Shown here in pieces: positions 46,320 through 58,451 of a stretch of 64,000 nt of DNA; position 1 is the stretch's first letter; each line of letters starts with the position of its first letter. The notes under the pieces are model-generated. The model had not been told where the DNA came from. It was given only the letters and a program-made list of their open reading frames with translations, and made no database searches. Source of the stretch: Kitagawia praeruptora (lineage: Eukaryota > Streptophyta > Magnoliopsida > Apiales > Apiaceae); contig CM075346.1 of the NCBI GenBank assembly GCA_037693485.1, forward strand, positions 126,096,001-126,160,000, in the 5' to 3' direction. The position numbers and the translations under genes were made by a program.

Positions 46320-48967
46320 TCAAAAGAATAACTGAACCACTTCAACAGACAAACCACTCATATGAATGTTGACATCTTGATTGCTTGCTTTCCACAAAAC
46401 TCTTTCGTCAGACTTCAATCTGATTTTACTTCCCAACGGCCAAATCTTTTTCTTTTTCTTCTTCACACCTCTAAGCTTCTCCGACTCTATCGGCTGAACA
46501 AAAATTTCTTCTTTATCATCTGTTTTCCACCTTCGCAACACGTTATCATGTCCCTCCTCAAAAATCACTAGCTCATTATTCAAAAGGACATACCTCAAAT
46601 GTGATGGAAGTTTCCCAAGCTTTACTCTCGAAAGATCTCGAACCGAAGCTTACTTTAGCAGGCGTGTGTCCAATTTCTCGCTCAATAATTGATCAAACTT
46701 CTTTCTCTGACCCGTACCAACTATTTCCACACTGCAACATTCTTCATCCTCTGTCGGAAATTTCATGGCCTTGAACACATTAAAGGTAACACTCTGATCT
46801 TGCACCTTCATTGTAAGCTCTCCTTTTTGCACATCAATCAAAGTCTTTCATGTAGCCAAGAACGGTCTTCCCAAAATTATGGGAATCTTCTTATCTTCTT
46901 CAAAATCCAAGATAACAAAATCAGCAGGGAAGATGAGCTTATCAACCTTCACCAAAACATCCTCCACTATACCCCTCGAATACGTGATAGATCGATCAGC
47001 CAACTGCAAAGAGATGTTGGTTGGCTTTGGCTCCGGTAAACCAAGTTGCTTGAAAACAGACAAGGGCATAAGATTAATACTAGCTCCCAAATCACATAAA
47101 CACTTGCTGAAAGAAAGATTGCCAATAGTACACGGAATGGTGAAACTCCCTGGATCTTTAAGTTTAGGTGGCAATTTCTGTTGCAACACCGCACTGCACT
47201 CCTCTGTCAATGCCACTGTTTCAAATTCTTCCAACCTTCTCTTCCTTGACAAAATATCCTTCATGAACTTAGCATATCTTGGCATCTGCTCCAATGCTTC
47301 AACAAAAGGAATGTTAATGGACAGTTTCTTGAAGACATCCATGAATTTCTGAAATTGTTTCTCTTGACTTTTCTTCAAACGTCCAGGAAATGGAGGAGGT
47401 AGATAGACCTGATTATTCTTTGAAGATTGCTCCGAAGTAGACTTTTCAACAGGTTTCTTGCTCTTCTCACCATCAAGTTGATCAGCCACTAAATCAGATT
47501 TCTCAATTACTGGCACTGCAGATTTTTCAACCTGCTGATTCTGAACATCTTCATCTTCTTCAGTTGCTGATTTAGGATCACTCGTGACTTTTCCAGATCT
47601 CAAAGTAACTGCATTGACCTGCTCTTTGCCATCCCTCCTACCTGGATTAACCGCCCTATCGCTAGGAAGAGTTCCTTGTGGCCTATTGAGTAAGGCACTT
47701 GCAATTTGTCCGATCTGACTCTCCAATGTCTTGAGAGATGCTTCCTGACTCTTGAGAGTTGCTGCCTGACTCTTGCACATTAATCTCAACTCTTCTAATT
47801 CAGATTTTTCATTCGACTGATGGCTAGAACCAGTATGAAACTGTTGCTGCTGAAAACCAGGAGGTTGAAACTGTTGCCTGGGAGCATACAGTTGCTGAAA
47901 ACCTGAAGAATTAAATGGCTCAACTCCATACTGATGACCCTGAAACTGGTGATAAGACTGATGTGGATGTTGATAATTTGGATCTGGTTGTTGTTGCCTT
48001 TGAAAATTGCTCACAAATTGCACCGATTCACTGGAGATGGCGCATTGACTCGTCTCATGTGCGCCAGCACATAGTTCACACACTCTCGCAACCTGAGGCA
48101 CCCCATGCTTTGTCATTAAATCTAATTTCATATTAAGTGCCTCTAGCTGGGCTGCTAGAGCTGTAACTGTGTCAACTCCCAGAATTCCTGCAACCTTGCC
48201 TTGTGGTAGTCATTGAGTTGAATTTTGATATTCATTAGCAGCCATCATCTCAATTAGATCGTAAGATTCCTCGTAGCTCTTAGCCCATAAGGCTCCTCCT
48301 GATGCTGCGTCTACCATTGGCCTAGATTGTGCTCCCAGCCCATTGTGAAAACAATTGATTACCATCCAGTTTCGCATCCCATGATGTGGGCATCTCCTGA
48401 GCATCTCCTTATAACGTTCCCAAGCCTCACACAGAGATTCTCCAGATTGCTGCTGAAATTGGGCTAGTTGATTCCTCAATGCTGTAGTTTTCGCCATAGG
48501 GAAGAATTTAGTAAGAAACTTCTGAGCAAGATCCTCCCATGTAGTAATGGAACCAGGTGATAGAGAGTGTAACCAGCCCTTAGCCTTATCCTTTAGAGAG
48601 AATGGGAAAAGTCTCAACTTGATAGCATCATCCGAAACACCATTAAACTTGAAAGTATCACAGATCTCAATAAAGTCCCGAATATGCATGTTAGGATCCT
48701 CCGTAGGAGCACCCCAAACTGAACCAAATTCTGTAGCATCTGAATAGTGCCCGGCTTGATCTCGAAGTTATTAGCTGCAATAGCTGGCCTGATAATGCTA
48801 GACTGGATATCATTGATCTTCGGCTGAGAATACTCCTTCAAAGCCTTAGCTGCTGCTGCATCTGCCATCTCTACTTTAGTTTCAGATTCCTCGTTCTTAT
48901 TCTCTAAGTTCTCTACAAGATCGTCTTTTGCCAGTTTTTGTAAACGAGCTTGCAAACGTGTTTGCAT
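46320..48967 (-). pseudogene. Element B gag-aspartic protease pseudogene
   Basis: Starts MQTRLQARLQKLAKDDLVEN. The capsid-like retrotransposon gag domain includes FPFSLKDKAKGWLHS and SGESLCEAWERYKEMLRRCP. A knuckle C-x2-C-x3-H-x4-C (CELCAGAHETSQC) follows, then a Gln-rich linker, then an aspartic protease with CDLGASINLMPLSVFKQLGL and IPIILGRPFLAT. It is broken by a frameshift near 48710, a TGA near 48210, a TGA near 46848 and a further stop near 46650. A basic KKKKKK stretch is near the end. Gag would form the particle and protease would process it; neither can be made whole here. No RT or integrase follows. Confidence 0.88.
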
Positions 48968-49085
48968 ACAAACCTAAGTACCTGCAAACACCACGAAACA
49001 AACAAACTAAGTAAGAAATCCGAGTCAGTGAACGCTAACGACCACTATTGACAAGCACATAAACTAAAAATAAAATACCGATGAT

Positions 49086-49102
49086 CCCCGGCAGTGGCGC
49101 CA
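49086..49102 (-). other. Primer binding site, element B
   Basis: TGGCGCCACTGCCGGGG on the minus strand, near the tRNA-Asp 3' complement with mismatches in the middle. Confidence 0.8.
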
Positions 49103-49108
49103 AAAACT

Positions 49109-50095
49109 TGTTAACACAATATCACGCAAGTATACGTGGTCACAAGTAATACAATTAAAGTTCGTTCCACTGAGATCTGGTTATGGTTCTATTCAGTAAA
49201 TATGCCTATGCAACAATGTATTGTCTTAATTCACTGCTAAGAAAAATCACAAATTGGGGTTGATTATCTAAATTATGCTAAGACGTAAAATATTAAATTA
49301 ACAATTAATTACTAATGAGAATTGAAATCGAATTACTTATGAGAATAAAAACATGGGACTCTAACTTCATTAAATACTTCCCTTAGATCTGACGCCTTTA
49401 ATCACTATGTGCAATGGTTTTGATATCTGATCGGATAACACGAAACAAGTATATGCTACCTGTCAGCATACGCATACCAAACTAAACATACATCCACAAA
49501 AGAGATAGAAGATGAATAGACACCAATTATGCTTAGACCCTATATGTCTATAGAATTTGAAAACATAACGGTTGAAGAACAAGTTATCCATAAAGATCAC
49601 ACAGGGCAGTATAAGTATTTTCATCTCACACCACGAATCATATTGATAAACAATTATGAACCTATGCTAGCATGACAAGTTCTAAATCTCAAGATCCACT
49701 TTCACTTCACAAGAGATTAACAATTCAATTTAGATGTTAGCTACGCATCTAAAAGCATTAAGATTAACCATACGAGGATATCAGATATACACCACACACA
49801 GATCTTTAAAGCATCAAGATACTAAGTTCCATAAATAAATCCGTTAGAATCCCATGACAACGATTAGCTCATAATTGAACCGTTCATCGTCATGGGATTT
49901 GATGAAAACATGATAATAAACAAGATATGAATAAAAGAACAATAATATTAATAAAACAAAAGTTGAGAAAACAAATCTATAATCCAAAGTAACACAAAAG
50001 ATGAAGTAGATCTAGATCCGTTGCTTGTCACGAGCGTTGAATCCTTCTCTCCTTTTCTCCCTTGCAGATCTAAGCTAAGTTACAATAATAAAACT
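49109..50095 (-). repeat. Element B, 5' LTR, interrupted
   Basis: Matches 42125-43101 or so. At aataataaaact the match to the left LTR stops and element D begins. Confidence 0.9.
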
Positions 50096-51063
50096 TGTTG
50101 TGCCCAAAATTTGTAATGGGTTTAATTTCAGGCCCATGGATATTTGGGGGCCCAATTGGAGTGGTTTGAATAATATTTGAGGTTTAGCTGTAGAGGTTCC
50201 ATTGTGGAGGTGGAAAGTTTGAGGGAAGCTCTGAAGGTGGAAAGTTTGAGGGAAGCTCTAGAGGTTCCGCTGTGGAGGTACGAATATGGAGGTAGCTCTG
50301 GAGATTCCACTGTGGAGGTATGGGTTTAAAGGAAGCTGTGGAGGTGTACATTTGAGGGGTAGCTCTGGAGGTGGAGGTTCGGTTTAGAGGGAAGCTGTAT
50401 AGGTGCAGGTGTGCTTACAGACTCCACCTCTGTCTAACAGAAGTAAAGTTGGACAAGGACTCTTGTTCCTAAACTTTAGGAGCACGGAAATGGACTCAAG
50501 AGATGGACTTTGAGATGGATTCTACTACATCAAATGGGATATACACGTTATATACATAATATATGTGGATAATTACATGAAAATACATGGATAAATGGAC
50601 TTCTAGTGTTATACTTCGAGTAGGACTCTACTAGGCAGCTGGTTAATTCAAGGATAAGGCATATTTCAGAGGGAAAACACATAAAAAATGTGGCTTATTG
50701 CTCAAGAAAGGAGTCCATGACCTAAAGAACTACATCGGGGCTTGATTCCTATAAATAGGATATGTAAGCAGTTGGCAAGGGGGTTCGGAAATTCACGTCT
50801 CGATACACAAGGCACGTGTACCCTCGGTGATCATATTCTGGACATATTTGGCCGGAGTTTTGCCATTGTTGTCCGGTGACCTTGCTAATTCAGTCCCAAA
50901 AACACCACAAATCTCCACCCACTTTGGTAGTTGGAGCTGGAGCTGAAGCTACCAGCTGAAGCTGTGGACGTGCGAACCTGCTTCAATGTCCGATATCCAA
51001 GGACAAATTCGGTTATTCCAGCGATATTCTCTCGGGGTGTTGTTGTGGAATTTTCTCACAACA
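50096..51063 (+). repeat. Element D, 5' LTR
   Basis: 968 bp, TGTTGTGCCC...CTCACAACA. Sub-repeats based on ggaagctctggaggt and gtggaggta occupy about 50190-50410, in the likely U3 region. Confidence 0.75.
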
Positions 51064-54021
51064 TTTTTGGCGCTAGAAGGAGGGGAATCTCTAATCTTTT
51101 GAGAAGAACACTGTCTAAAAGCTCCGGCGATGATCGTACCTTGAAGAACGACGGAGGTGATCGTGAAGTTGGCATGAAAAGAAGGTCACTAAGCGAGGAT
51201 TTCATGGATTGAATTCCACGTATGGGCTAGAGAATCATTACTCTGGAAAATAACCGGAAAAGATGGAGAAATGGAGGAAAAATCATGGCTTAATGGAAGA
51301 AAGGCGAAGAAGAAGGGAGGTGATTACCTTCATTCTAGTCGTTCGGTGGTGAAAAGGCTTAAAGATGATATATGGATCAGAGATGCACGTATTTTTGGCT
51401 TGATGAGAGAGGCCCAAAAATGAGGTTATGCGATGAGAGCTTCTCTGACCCGACAGCTTCCCATGTCAGGGGTGCTGATATGTTTAACTAGACAGGTGAA
51501 GCTGAACATCTACCTGCTAGCGGAGGTACGACCATCTAGAGAGGTTTGGTCGAGAGTTTCTAATGTCAAAGACAAGAGAGACCTCAATCTCGAGGTTGCA
51601 CCTATGGAGGAAGGTTCCCGTAAGGTACCCCCAAATACTTCATCTTGGCATATGATAAGGAGATTCTTATGGTCAGAAAATGGTGAATCTCAATTTAGAG
51701 GTTCAATCGGTTGGAGGTTCAATCTCAATGTATATGAGATAGCACCCCGAATTATCTAAAAATTCGGGAATTTGTGTACGGTCCCAAGCTAGAGCTGAAG
51801 ATGGAAGCTCTGAACATAAATCTTGCCCAGGAAAGGTCTGCTAAGAAGGAAAGAAGGGAGGAAGCCTATGAAGCTGGCTACAACATTGCCATCAATGACT
51901 ATATCAAATCCACTCACCTCAGGTTCCCTGACCTAGACTAGTCCCAGCTTGGCGAAGATGCTGTTAAAGCGGTGGAGGATATCAAGAAAAAGGAGGCTGC
52001 CAAAATCAAGGTGGATGAAGTGAATCCAGCTGTTAAGGAGAATGAGGTGGAGGTTCCCATGAAAGAGATAGCTGAAGCTCAGGCAAATGCCTCCAACATA
52101 GCTGCTCCCATTTCTCCTGCTCCAACAATCCAGGAACACGTCTATTGGAGGTGAACCTGTGTGGGAAAGAAGGTATGAACCTCCCGACTGAAGAGGTGCA
52201 GATAAATGCGAACCTCTTGACCAAGGTAGTACAAATGAACCAGGTTCGCAGTTGAAGCTGTTTATTCAATCTATTGGATATTTAGTTGTAGCTGGACATG
52301 GAGATGGGAAAGGTGTAGCTGAAGAGGTGTAAGTACAGATGTGAAGGTGCAGGTACCTCACGTAAAAGGAAATGAAATAGAAGTTCACCAGGGAGGTGCT
52401 CAGAAAAGAGAACCTCCAACACTGCTTTCGAGCTACAGACAACAAAGGCATGAGGAATGAGGATCATAGAAGAAGTTCAACTACTGGAATTAATAAGGAG
52501 TCAAATAACAAGAACCTCTACAGGAAGATTGAAGAGCAAGGGAAATAATCTGGGTCAATCATGGCGGTTTTAACACGCAACTTGAGGTTCGACAGTTGAA
52601 CCCGGAGCTTCCACTACAACAAGCTATTAAAGTTGGTTGAGGTTCTCTAAAGGATCCACCTTATGCCATGACAAAATTCACTACAGGATTCTTAATGTAG
52701 AAGAACGAAGAAAACATGTTATCAGGTAGCCTTAATGGAGGAACCTCACGATGAAGGTTCCAATTTTTCGGGGGGTAGTACCACCCATGGCATTGATGCA
52801 AATGGCTGCTCTAATAAAGGATAATGAAGGCAAGGCGCACTATGTGGAAGTTATGACTAAGGATAAAAAAAAAGTACAAGGGAACCTTTCGGAATTCTTG
52901 GTTGGTCATGTGGCAGCACCTACAGAAGTAGGTGAAAGAAAGTTATAAGGGTGCTCATAACGGAAGCTTCACTAATAGTGGAAGGTTAAAGGCATTGAGC
53001 AAAGGTGCCAAAGGTATGATTTAGGTGAAGCTGAAGCTCCAAAAAAAAAAAGGGCATCAGGGAAGCTAAAGGCGAATTGGTACCTCTTATAAACTAAAAG
53101 AGGAGAGTGACTTATTCTGAAAAATACAGTAGAAGAAGCATATGAAGCCTCTAAGGTGATCAGCTGATAGAGGAGCCAACAATAAGATTAAAGAGGAAGC
53201 TCTAGGAAAGGAACCATCTCAGCTCGTGAAAGCTTCAAGCAATATAATTATGGTAATCATCATGATGAAGAATCTCGAGGAGGTTCTCATACTGTAAGCC
53301 CCTTAGGCACGATAAATTGGAAGGTGTCTCACAAAGAGGTTCCCCTGCCATAAGCTTTTCAAATATTGGAAGCTGGAATTTGGGAATACTTTACGGAAGG
53401 AATTGCAAAAGGAGTAGATGTTAATAATCTCAATAAAATTCTGGAAAAGATGCTATTGGATGAAGAATGAGGTACGAATGACCTCTCGATTATTAAAGGA
53501 AGAGGTGTGAGGTTCACATATATAGCTACCTACCAATGGGCGGATGCAGAATGGAAATCTAAGTTAAAGGCATGAAAGCAAGAACCTCTCAAAGGAAAAA
53601 TCACCAGAAGCTAGGGAAGCTTGAGAAATAATGGAGCTACAACTTTGTACGCTAAGGTAGTGGAAGAAAATCAGGCGTAAATGAAGACACCATCTCAGTA
53701 TTGGTAGAGGTCAGTAATCCTAATGAAATCTGAAGGATCGAAAGGCAACCTGGGTGGCACATGAGCGAAATATTCATCTCAGTTTCGAAGATTGAACCTT
53801 ACAAGGAGGCTGTTATCTATCAAGAGGTAGCTCCCCCCAAGGCACTATCATTGGCAGCTTTCTTATTAATAGGATGGGGGAAAGGCTGAAATACCTGGTA
53901 ACATATATACTAGGAGATAGTGGCAGAAGCTACCAAGTGAAGGTCAAACAAAGAAGAGTAACATGGTCTTTCATGGGTATTACAAGTCGTGGTTGCTTCT
54001 TCTATGATACCTCTTGTTTCT
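51064..54021 (+). other. Element D interior, left part
   Basis: Begins with a primer-site candidate at 51068-51084 whose tRNA I could not assign. Purine-rich, with endless gaggttc and gaagct words. No long ORF survives. Confidence 0.6.
51780..52154 (+). pseudogene. Element D gag-like charged ORF remnant
   Basis: Reads as a charged, probably helical protein: ERSAKKERREEAYEAGYNIA, then INDYIKSTHLRFPDLD, a stop at about 51941, and on in the same sense to EDIKKKEAAKIKVDEVNPAV. This pattern is familiar from the C-terminal part of ORFs in plant gypsy-like elements, but I cannot name a domain. Function unknown. Confidence 0.45.
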
Positions 54022-55567
54022 TGATAAGTGGATTTTATATCCACTTGGAACGTTCCATATCGGCTTAAATTGGTGTACTTGGACTCAAGTTTGTGGTATT
54101 TTTTATGTGTTTTATTTACTTATGTAGGTTTGGAGAAATATCGATTAAGGGTGAATTTTCCGTTGATTTTGGAGTTGATTATGCTAAGGAATGAAGAATG
54201 GTGACTTGATATCAACTATCAAGAGTTTTGCAAGTCATTGGATTGAAGATGGGAAGTTATTGCAAAAGTAACGGAAGGAAACGGCCGAAAAACGAAGAAA
54301 AAATGCTGAAAACAAGTCGCCACCAGCCAAGGGAGCGCTGGCAGCGCTTGACAGGGCGCAGGCTGCGCTGCTAATAGGGAGGACAGCGCAGGCAGCGCTG
54401 GTAGCTGCGCAGGCTGCGCTGGTGCGGCCAGAAATTGCTGAAAAATCTCCTTTTTGCCCTATTTCGAATTTTAACTATATTTTTGACACCCAAACATATT
54501 TCCAATTGTATTTTAGGTTGTTTTTCTTGTTGGGCAAGATATGTAGGCTTATATAAACACATCTTAGCCTTGTAAAATAGAGATTATCATAGCTTTATTA
54601 TTGTAACCAGCTTAGATCTGCAAGGGAGAAAAGGAGAGAAGGATTCAACGCTCGTGACAAGCAACGGATCTAGATCTACTTCATCCTTTGTTCTAGATTT
54701 GTTTTTCTCAAACTCTTGTTTATTAATATAATTACTTCTTTTATTCATATCTTGTTATTTACCATGTTTTCATCAAATCCCATGGTGACGAAAGGTTTAA
54801 TTATGAACTAATCGTTGTCATGGGATCCTAGTGGATTTATCTATGTAGCTTAGTAGTTTGCATGCCTTAAAGATTTATGTGTGGTGAATTCTCGATATCC
54901 TCGTATGGTTAATCTTAATGCTTTTGGATGCGTAGCTAACATCTAAATTGAATTGTTAATCTCTTGTGAAGTGAAAGTGGATCTTGAGATTTAGAACTTG
55001 CCATGCTAGCATAGGTTCATAATTGTTCATCAATATGATTTGTGGTGTGAGATGAAAATACTTATACTGCCCTGTGTGATCTTTATGGATAACTTGATCT
55101 TCAACCGTTATGTTTTCAAATTCTATAGACATATAGAGTCTAAGCATAATTGGTGTCTATTCATCTTCTATCTCTTTTATGGATGTATGTTTAGTTTGGT
55201 ATGCGTATGCTGACAGGTAGCGTATACTTGTTTCGTGTTATCCGATTAGATATCAAAACCATTGCACATAGTGATTAAAGGTTGCAACTCTAAGTGAAGT
55301 AGATGATGAAACTAGGATTCCATGTTTTATTCTCATATTAGTAATTCAACTTTAATCTCTTTAATTAGTTAATCTTTAGTTTGATAATTAATTTAGTAGT
55401 TAATAAAAAATCCAATTTGTTATTTTTCTTAACAGTGGGTAAAAACCATACATCGGTGCATAGGTACATTAATTGAATTGAACACCATTCTAGATCTCTG
55501 TGGGAACGAACTTGATTTAATCATATATTACTTGTGACAATGTGCGCTTGCGTGATTTTGCATAACA
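54022..55567 (+). repeat. Element C, 5' LTR
   Basis: TGATAAGTGG...GCATAACA. It contains a GC-rich module of gcgctggcagcgct and gcgcaggctgcgct words at about 54310-54430. The small reverse ORFs inside are repeated in the other LTR and are not genes. Confidence 0.93.
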
Positions 55568-55573
55568 AGTTTT

Positions 55574-55590
55574 TGGCACCGCTGCCGGGG
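55574..55590 (+). other. Primer binding site, element C
   Basis: TGGCACCGCTGCCGGGG, two mismatches from the tRNA-Asp(GTC) 3' complement. Confidence 0.8.
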
Positions 55591-55706
55591 ATCATCGGTG
55601 TTTTTATTTTAGTTTATGTGCTTGTCATCAGTGGTCGTTAGCATTCACTGACTCGGATTCTTACTTAGTTTGTTTGTTTCGTGGTGTTTCAGGTACTTAA
55701 GTTTGT

Positions 55707-58390
55707 ATGCGAACACGCTTACAAGCTCGTTTGGAAGAACTGGCGGAAGACGATCTTGTAAAGAATAAAGAGAATAAGGAAGAGAAACTAAGACTACTGT
55801 AGAGATGGCAGATGCAGCAGCAGCTAAGGCTTTGAGGGAGTATTCTCAGCCGAAACTCAATGATATCCAGTCTAGCATTATTAGGCCAGCTATTGCAGCG
55901 AACAATTTTGAGATTAAGTCTGGCACAATTCAGATGGTGCAGAATTCAGTTCAGTTTGGGGGAGCTCCTACGGAGGATGCCAACATGCATGTTCGGGACT
56001 TTATCGAAATTTGCGACACTTTCAAATGTAATGGTGTGACGGATGATGCTATCAGGTTGAGGCTTTTCCCATTCTCTCTGAGGGATAAGGCTAAGAGCTG
56101 GCTACACTCTTTGCCACCTGGTTCCATTACTACATGGGAAGATCTTGCTCAGAAGTTCCTTACTAAATTCTTTCCTATGGCGAAAACTGCAGCATTAAGG
56201 AACCAGTTGACTCAATTCCAACAGCAATCTGGCGAGACCTTGTGTGAGGCTTGGGAACGCTACAAGGAGATGCTACGCAAGTGTCCTCATCATGGCATGC
56301 CTGATTGGATGGTTATTAATGGGTTCTACAATGGGTTGGGAGCACAGTCTAGGCCTTTGTTAGATGCAGCATCGGGTGGAGCTCTCTGGGCAAAGAGCTA
56401 CGATGAAGCTTATGAACTTATTGAGATGATGGCTGCTAATGAATACCAGAATCCAACCCAGAGACTTTCTCAAGGCAAGGTAGCAGGAGTTTTGGAAGTA
56501 GATACAACTTCAATGATTACGGCTCAGTTGAAGGCTCTTGCTATGAAAGTGGATTCTCTTGCTAATTATGGAGTTCAGCAGGTGGCTAGTGTTTGTGAGT
56601 TATGTGCGGGCGCACATGAGACGAATCAGTGTGCTATCTCTTCTGAATCAGCACAGTTCGTGAGTAATTTCCAGAGACCTTCTACACCAGTTCCAGCCAC
56701 TTATCATCCTAATAATAGGAATCATCCTAACTTCAGTTGGAGCAACAATCAGAATACTCAGCAATCGTATCAGCAAGCGAAGCCGTACAATCGAGGCTAT
56801 CAACAACCTTATAGGGCACCATATCAACCCCCGGGATTTCAGCAGCAACAACCTCAGGTTCATGCAGGGCAATCTTCTAATAAAAAATCTGATGAGATGT
56901 GGATCGCTTTAAAGAACCTACAAGCTGGTCAGAAGCTCTTGGAAACTCAGATAGGACAGATTGCAAGTGCCTTAGGTAGTAGGCCACAAGGAACTCTTCC
57001 TAGTGATACGGAAGCAAATCCAGGTAGGAGGGACTTCAAGGAGCAGGTGAAGGCCGTAACTTTGAGATCGGGAAAGGTCACATCAGATCCTAAATCAGCA
57101 ACTAACGAGGATGAAGAAGTGCAGAATCAGCAAGTCGAAAAATTTGCATTGCCTGAAATTGCGAAATCTGATTTGGTAGCTGATCAGCTTGAAGGTGAAT
57201 TAGAGAAGAGCAAGGAATCTGTTGAGAAGGCTTCTCCGGAGCTGTCTACGAAGAATAATCAGATCTACCCTCCTCCTCCATATCCGAGAAGACTCCAGAA
57301 GCAGAATTTGGATAACAAGTTTGCTAGGTTCTTAGAAGTGTTCAAGAAGTTGCACATCAACATACCTTTTGCGGAAGCTCTTGAACAGATGCCGAGCTAT
57401 GCCAAGTTCATGAAGGGTATCCTCTCGCGTAAGTTGAAGCTCGATGCATTAGAGACCGTTGCCTTAACAGAGGAGTGTAGTGCTGTTCTGCAACAGAAGT
57501 TGCCTCCAAAGCTAAAGGATCCGGGTAGTTTTACTATTCCATGCACTATTGGCAACATTTCATTCAGCAAGTGTTTATGTGATTTGGGAGCTAGTATTAA
57601 TCTCATGCCCTTGTCTGTTTTCAAGCAACTTGGTCTACCGGAGCCAAAGCCAACTAACATCTCTTTGTAGTTGGCTGATAGGACGATCACTTATCCGAGG
57701 GGTATAGTAGAGGATGTTTTGGTAAAAGTTGATAAGTTCATATTTCCTGCTGATTTTGTGATCTTGGATTTTGAAGAAGATAAGAAGATTCCCATAATTT
57801 TGGGAAGACCGTTCTTGGCTACAGGAAAGACTTTGATTGATGTGCAAAAAGGAGAGCTTACAATGAGGGTGCAAGATCAGAGTGTTACCTTTAATGTGTT
57901 CAAGGCCATGAAATTTCCGACAGAGGATGAAGAGTGTTTCAGTGTGGAAACGGTTGATACGGGTCAGAGAAAGAAGTTGGATCAATTGTTGAGCGAAAAC
58001 TCGAATATGAGCATGCTAAAGCATCCTATCAGTGATTCCATTGACAGTTCTTCGGTTCAAGATCTCTCAAAAGTAAAGCTTGGGAAACTTCCACCACATT
58101 TGAGGTATGTCCTTTTGAATAATGAGCTAGTGATTTTTGAGGAGGGACATGATAACGTGTTGCGAAGGTGGAAGACCTATGATAAGGAAGAAGGAATTTT
58201 TGTTCAGCCGGTTGAGTCGGAGAATCACTTTAGAGGTGTGAAGAAGAAAAAGAAAAAGTCAATTAGAGGAAGAGTCAAAGTGAATTTTGGTTTAGAAAAG
58301 ATATGGGAAGATAGCAAGAAGGTTGTCAACCAATGGGTGAATGGTCCTTCTGCTAAAAACAAGTCAAATGCGATCTTCGAGCCACCATGA
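55707..58390 (+). pseudogene. Element C gag-aspartic protease, one frameshift and one stop
   Basis: Family start at 55707 (MRTRLQARLEELAEDDLVKN), which shifts frame before a TAG at 55800. The main frame opens at 55805. The gag capsid region has FPFSLRDKAKSWLHS and SGETLCEAWERYKEMLRKCP (residues about 80-160). The knuckle is CELCAGAHETNQC (C-x2-C-x3-H-x4-C). A Gln/Tyr/Pro-rich linker follows, then protease CDLGASINLMPLSVFKQLGL. A TAG at 57668-57670 replaces the CAG found in element B, and the frame continues to 58390 with IPIILGRPFLATGKTLIDVQ and a KKKKKK tail. The protease catalytic Asp is in DLGAS. Gag forms particles and protease cuts the polyprotein in the family; this copy looks inactive unless the stop is read through. 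Confidence 0.88.
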
Positions 58391-58416
58391 TTTGAATCAT
58401 ATTTGTCCGGCTAAAT

Positions 58417-58451
58417 GACGTTAACGACAGCGCTTCGTAGGAGGCAACCCA
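58417..58451 (+). promoter_or_regulatory. Conserved post-ORF motif, element C
   Basis: gacgttaacgacagcgcttc, then gtaggaggcaaccc, 27 nt after the stop. A diverged form of the motif in A and B. Confidence 0.6.

Larger units (their letters stand above)
42125..50095 (-). mobile_element. Element B: gypsy-type gag-protease retrotransposon
   Basis: Left (3') LTR 42125-43611 (1487 bp). The right (5') LTR begins at 49109 and is cut at 50095 by element D, the rest lying beyond the window. Primer site 49086-49102, PPT 43612-43625, decayed gag-protease ORF 46320-48967, no pol. It lies in the tetranucleotide tract, with left flank tatac. The LTRs share blocks with element C but are clearly diverged. Confidence 0.88.

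Noticed and set aside
54371..54562. 63-residue reverse ORF in element C LTR (also 60289-60480)
   Set aside because: Present in both LTRs only because they are copies; antisense to the GC-rich module.
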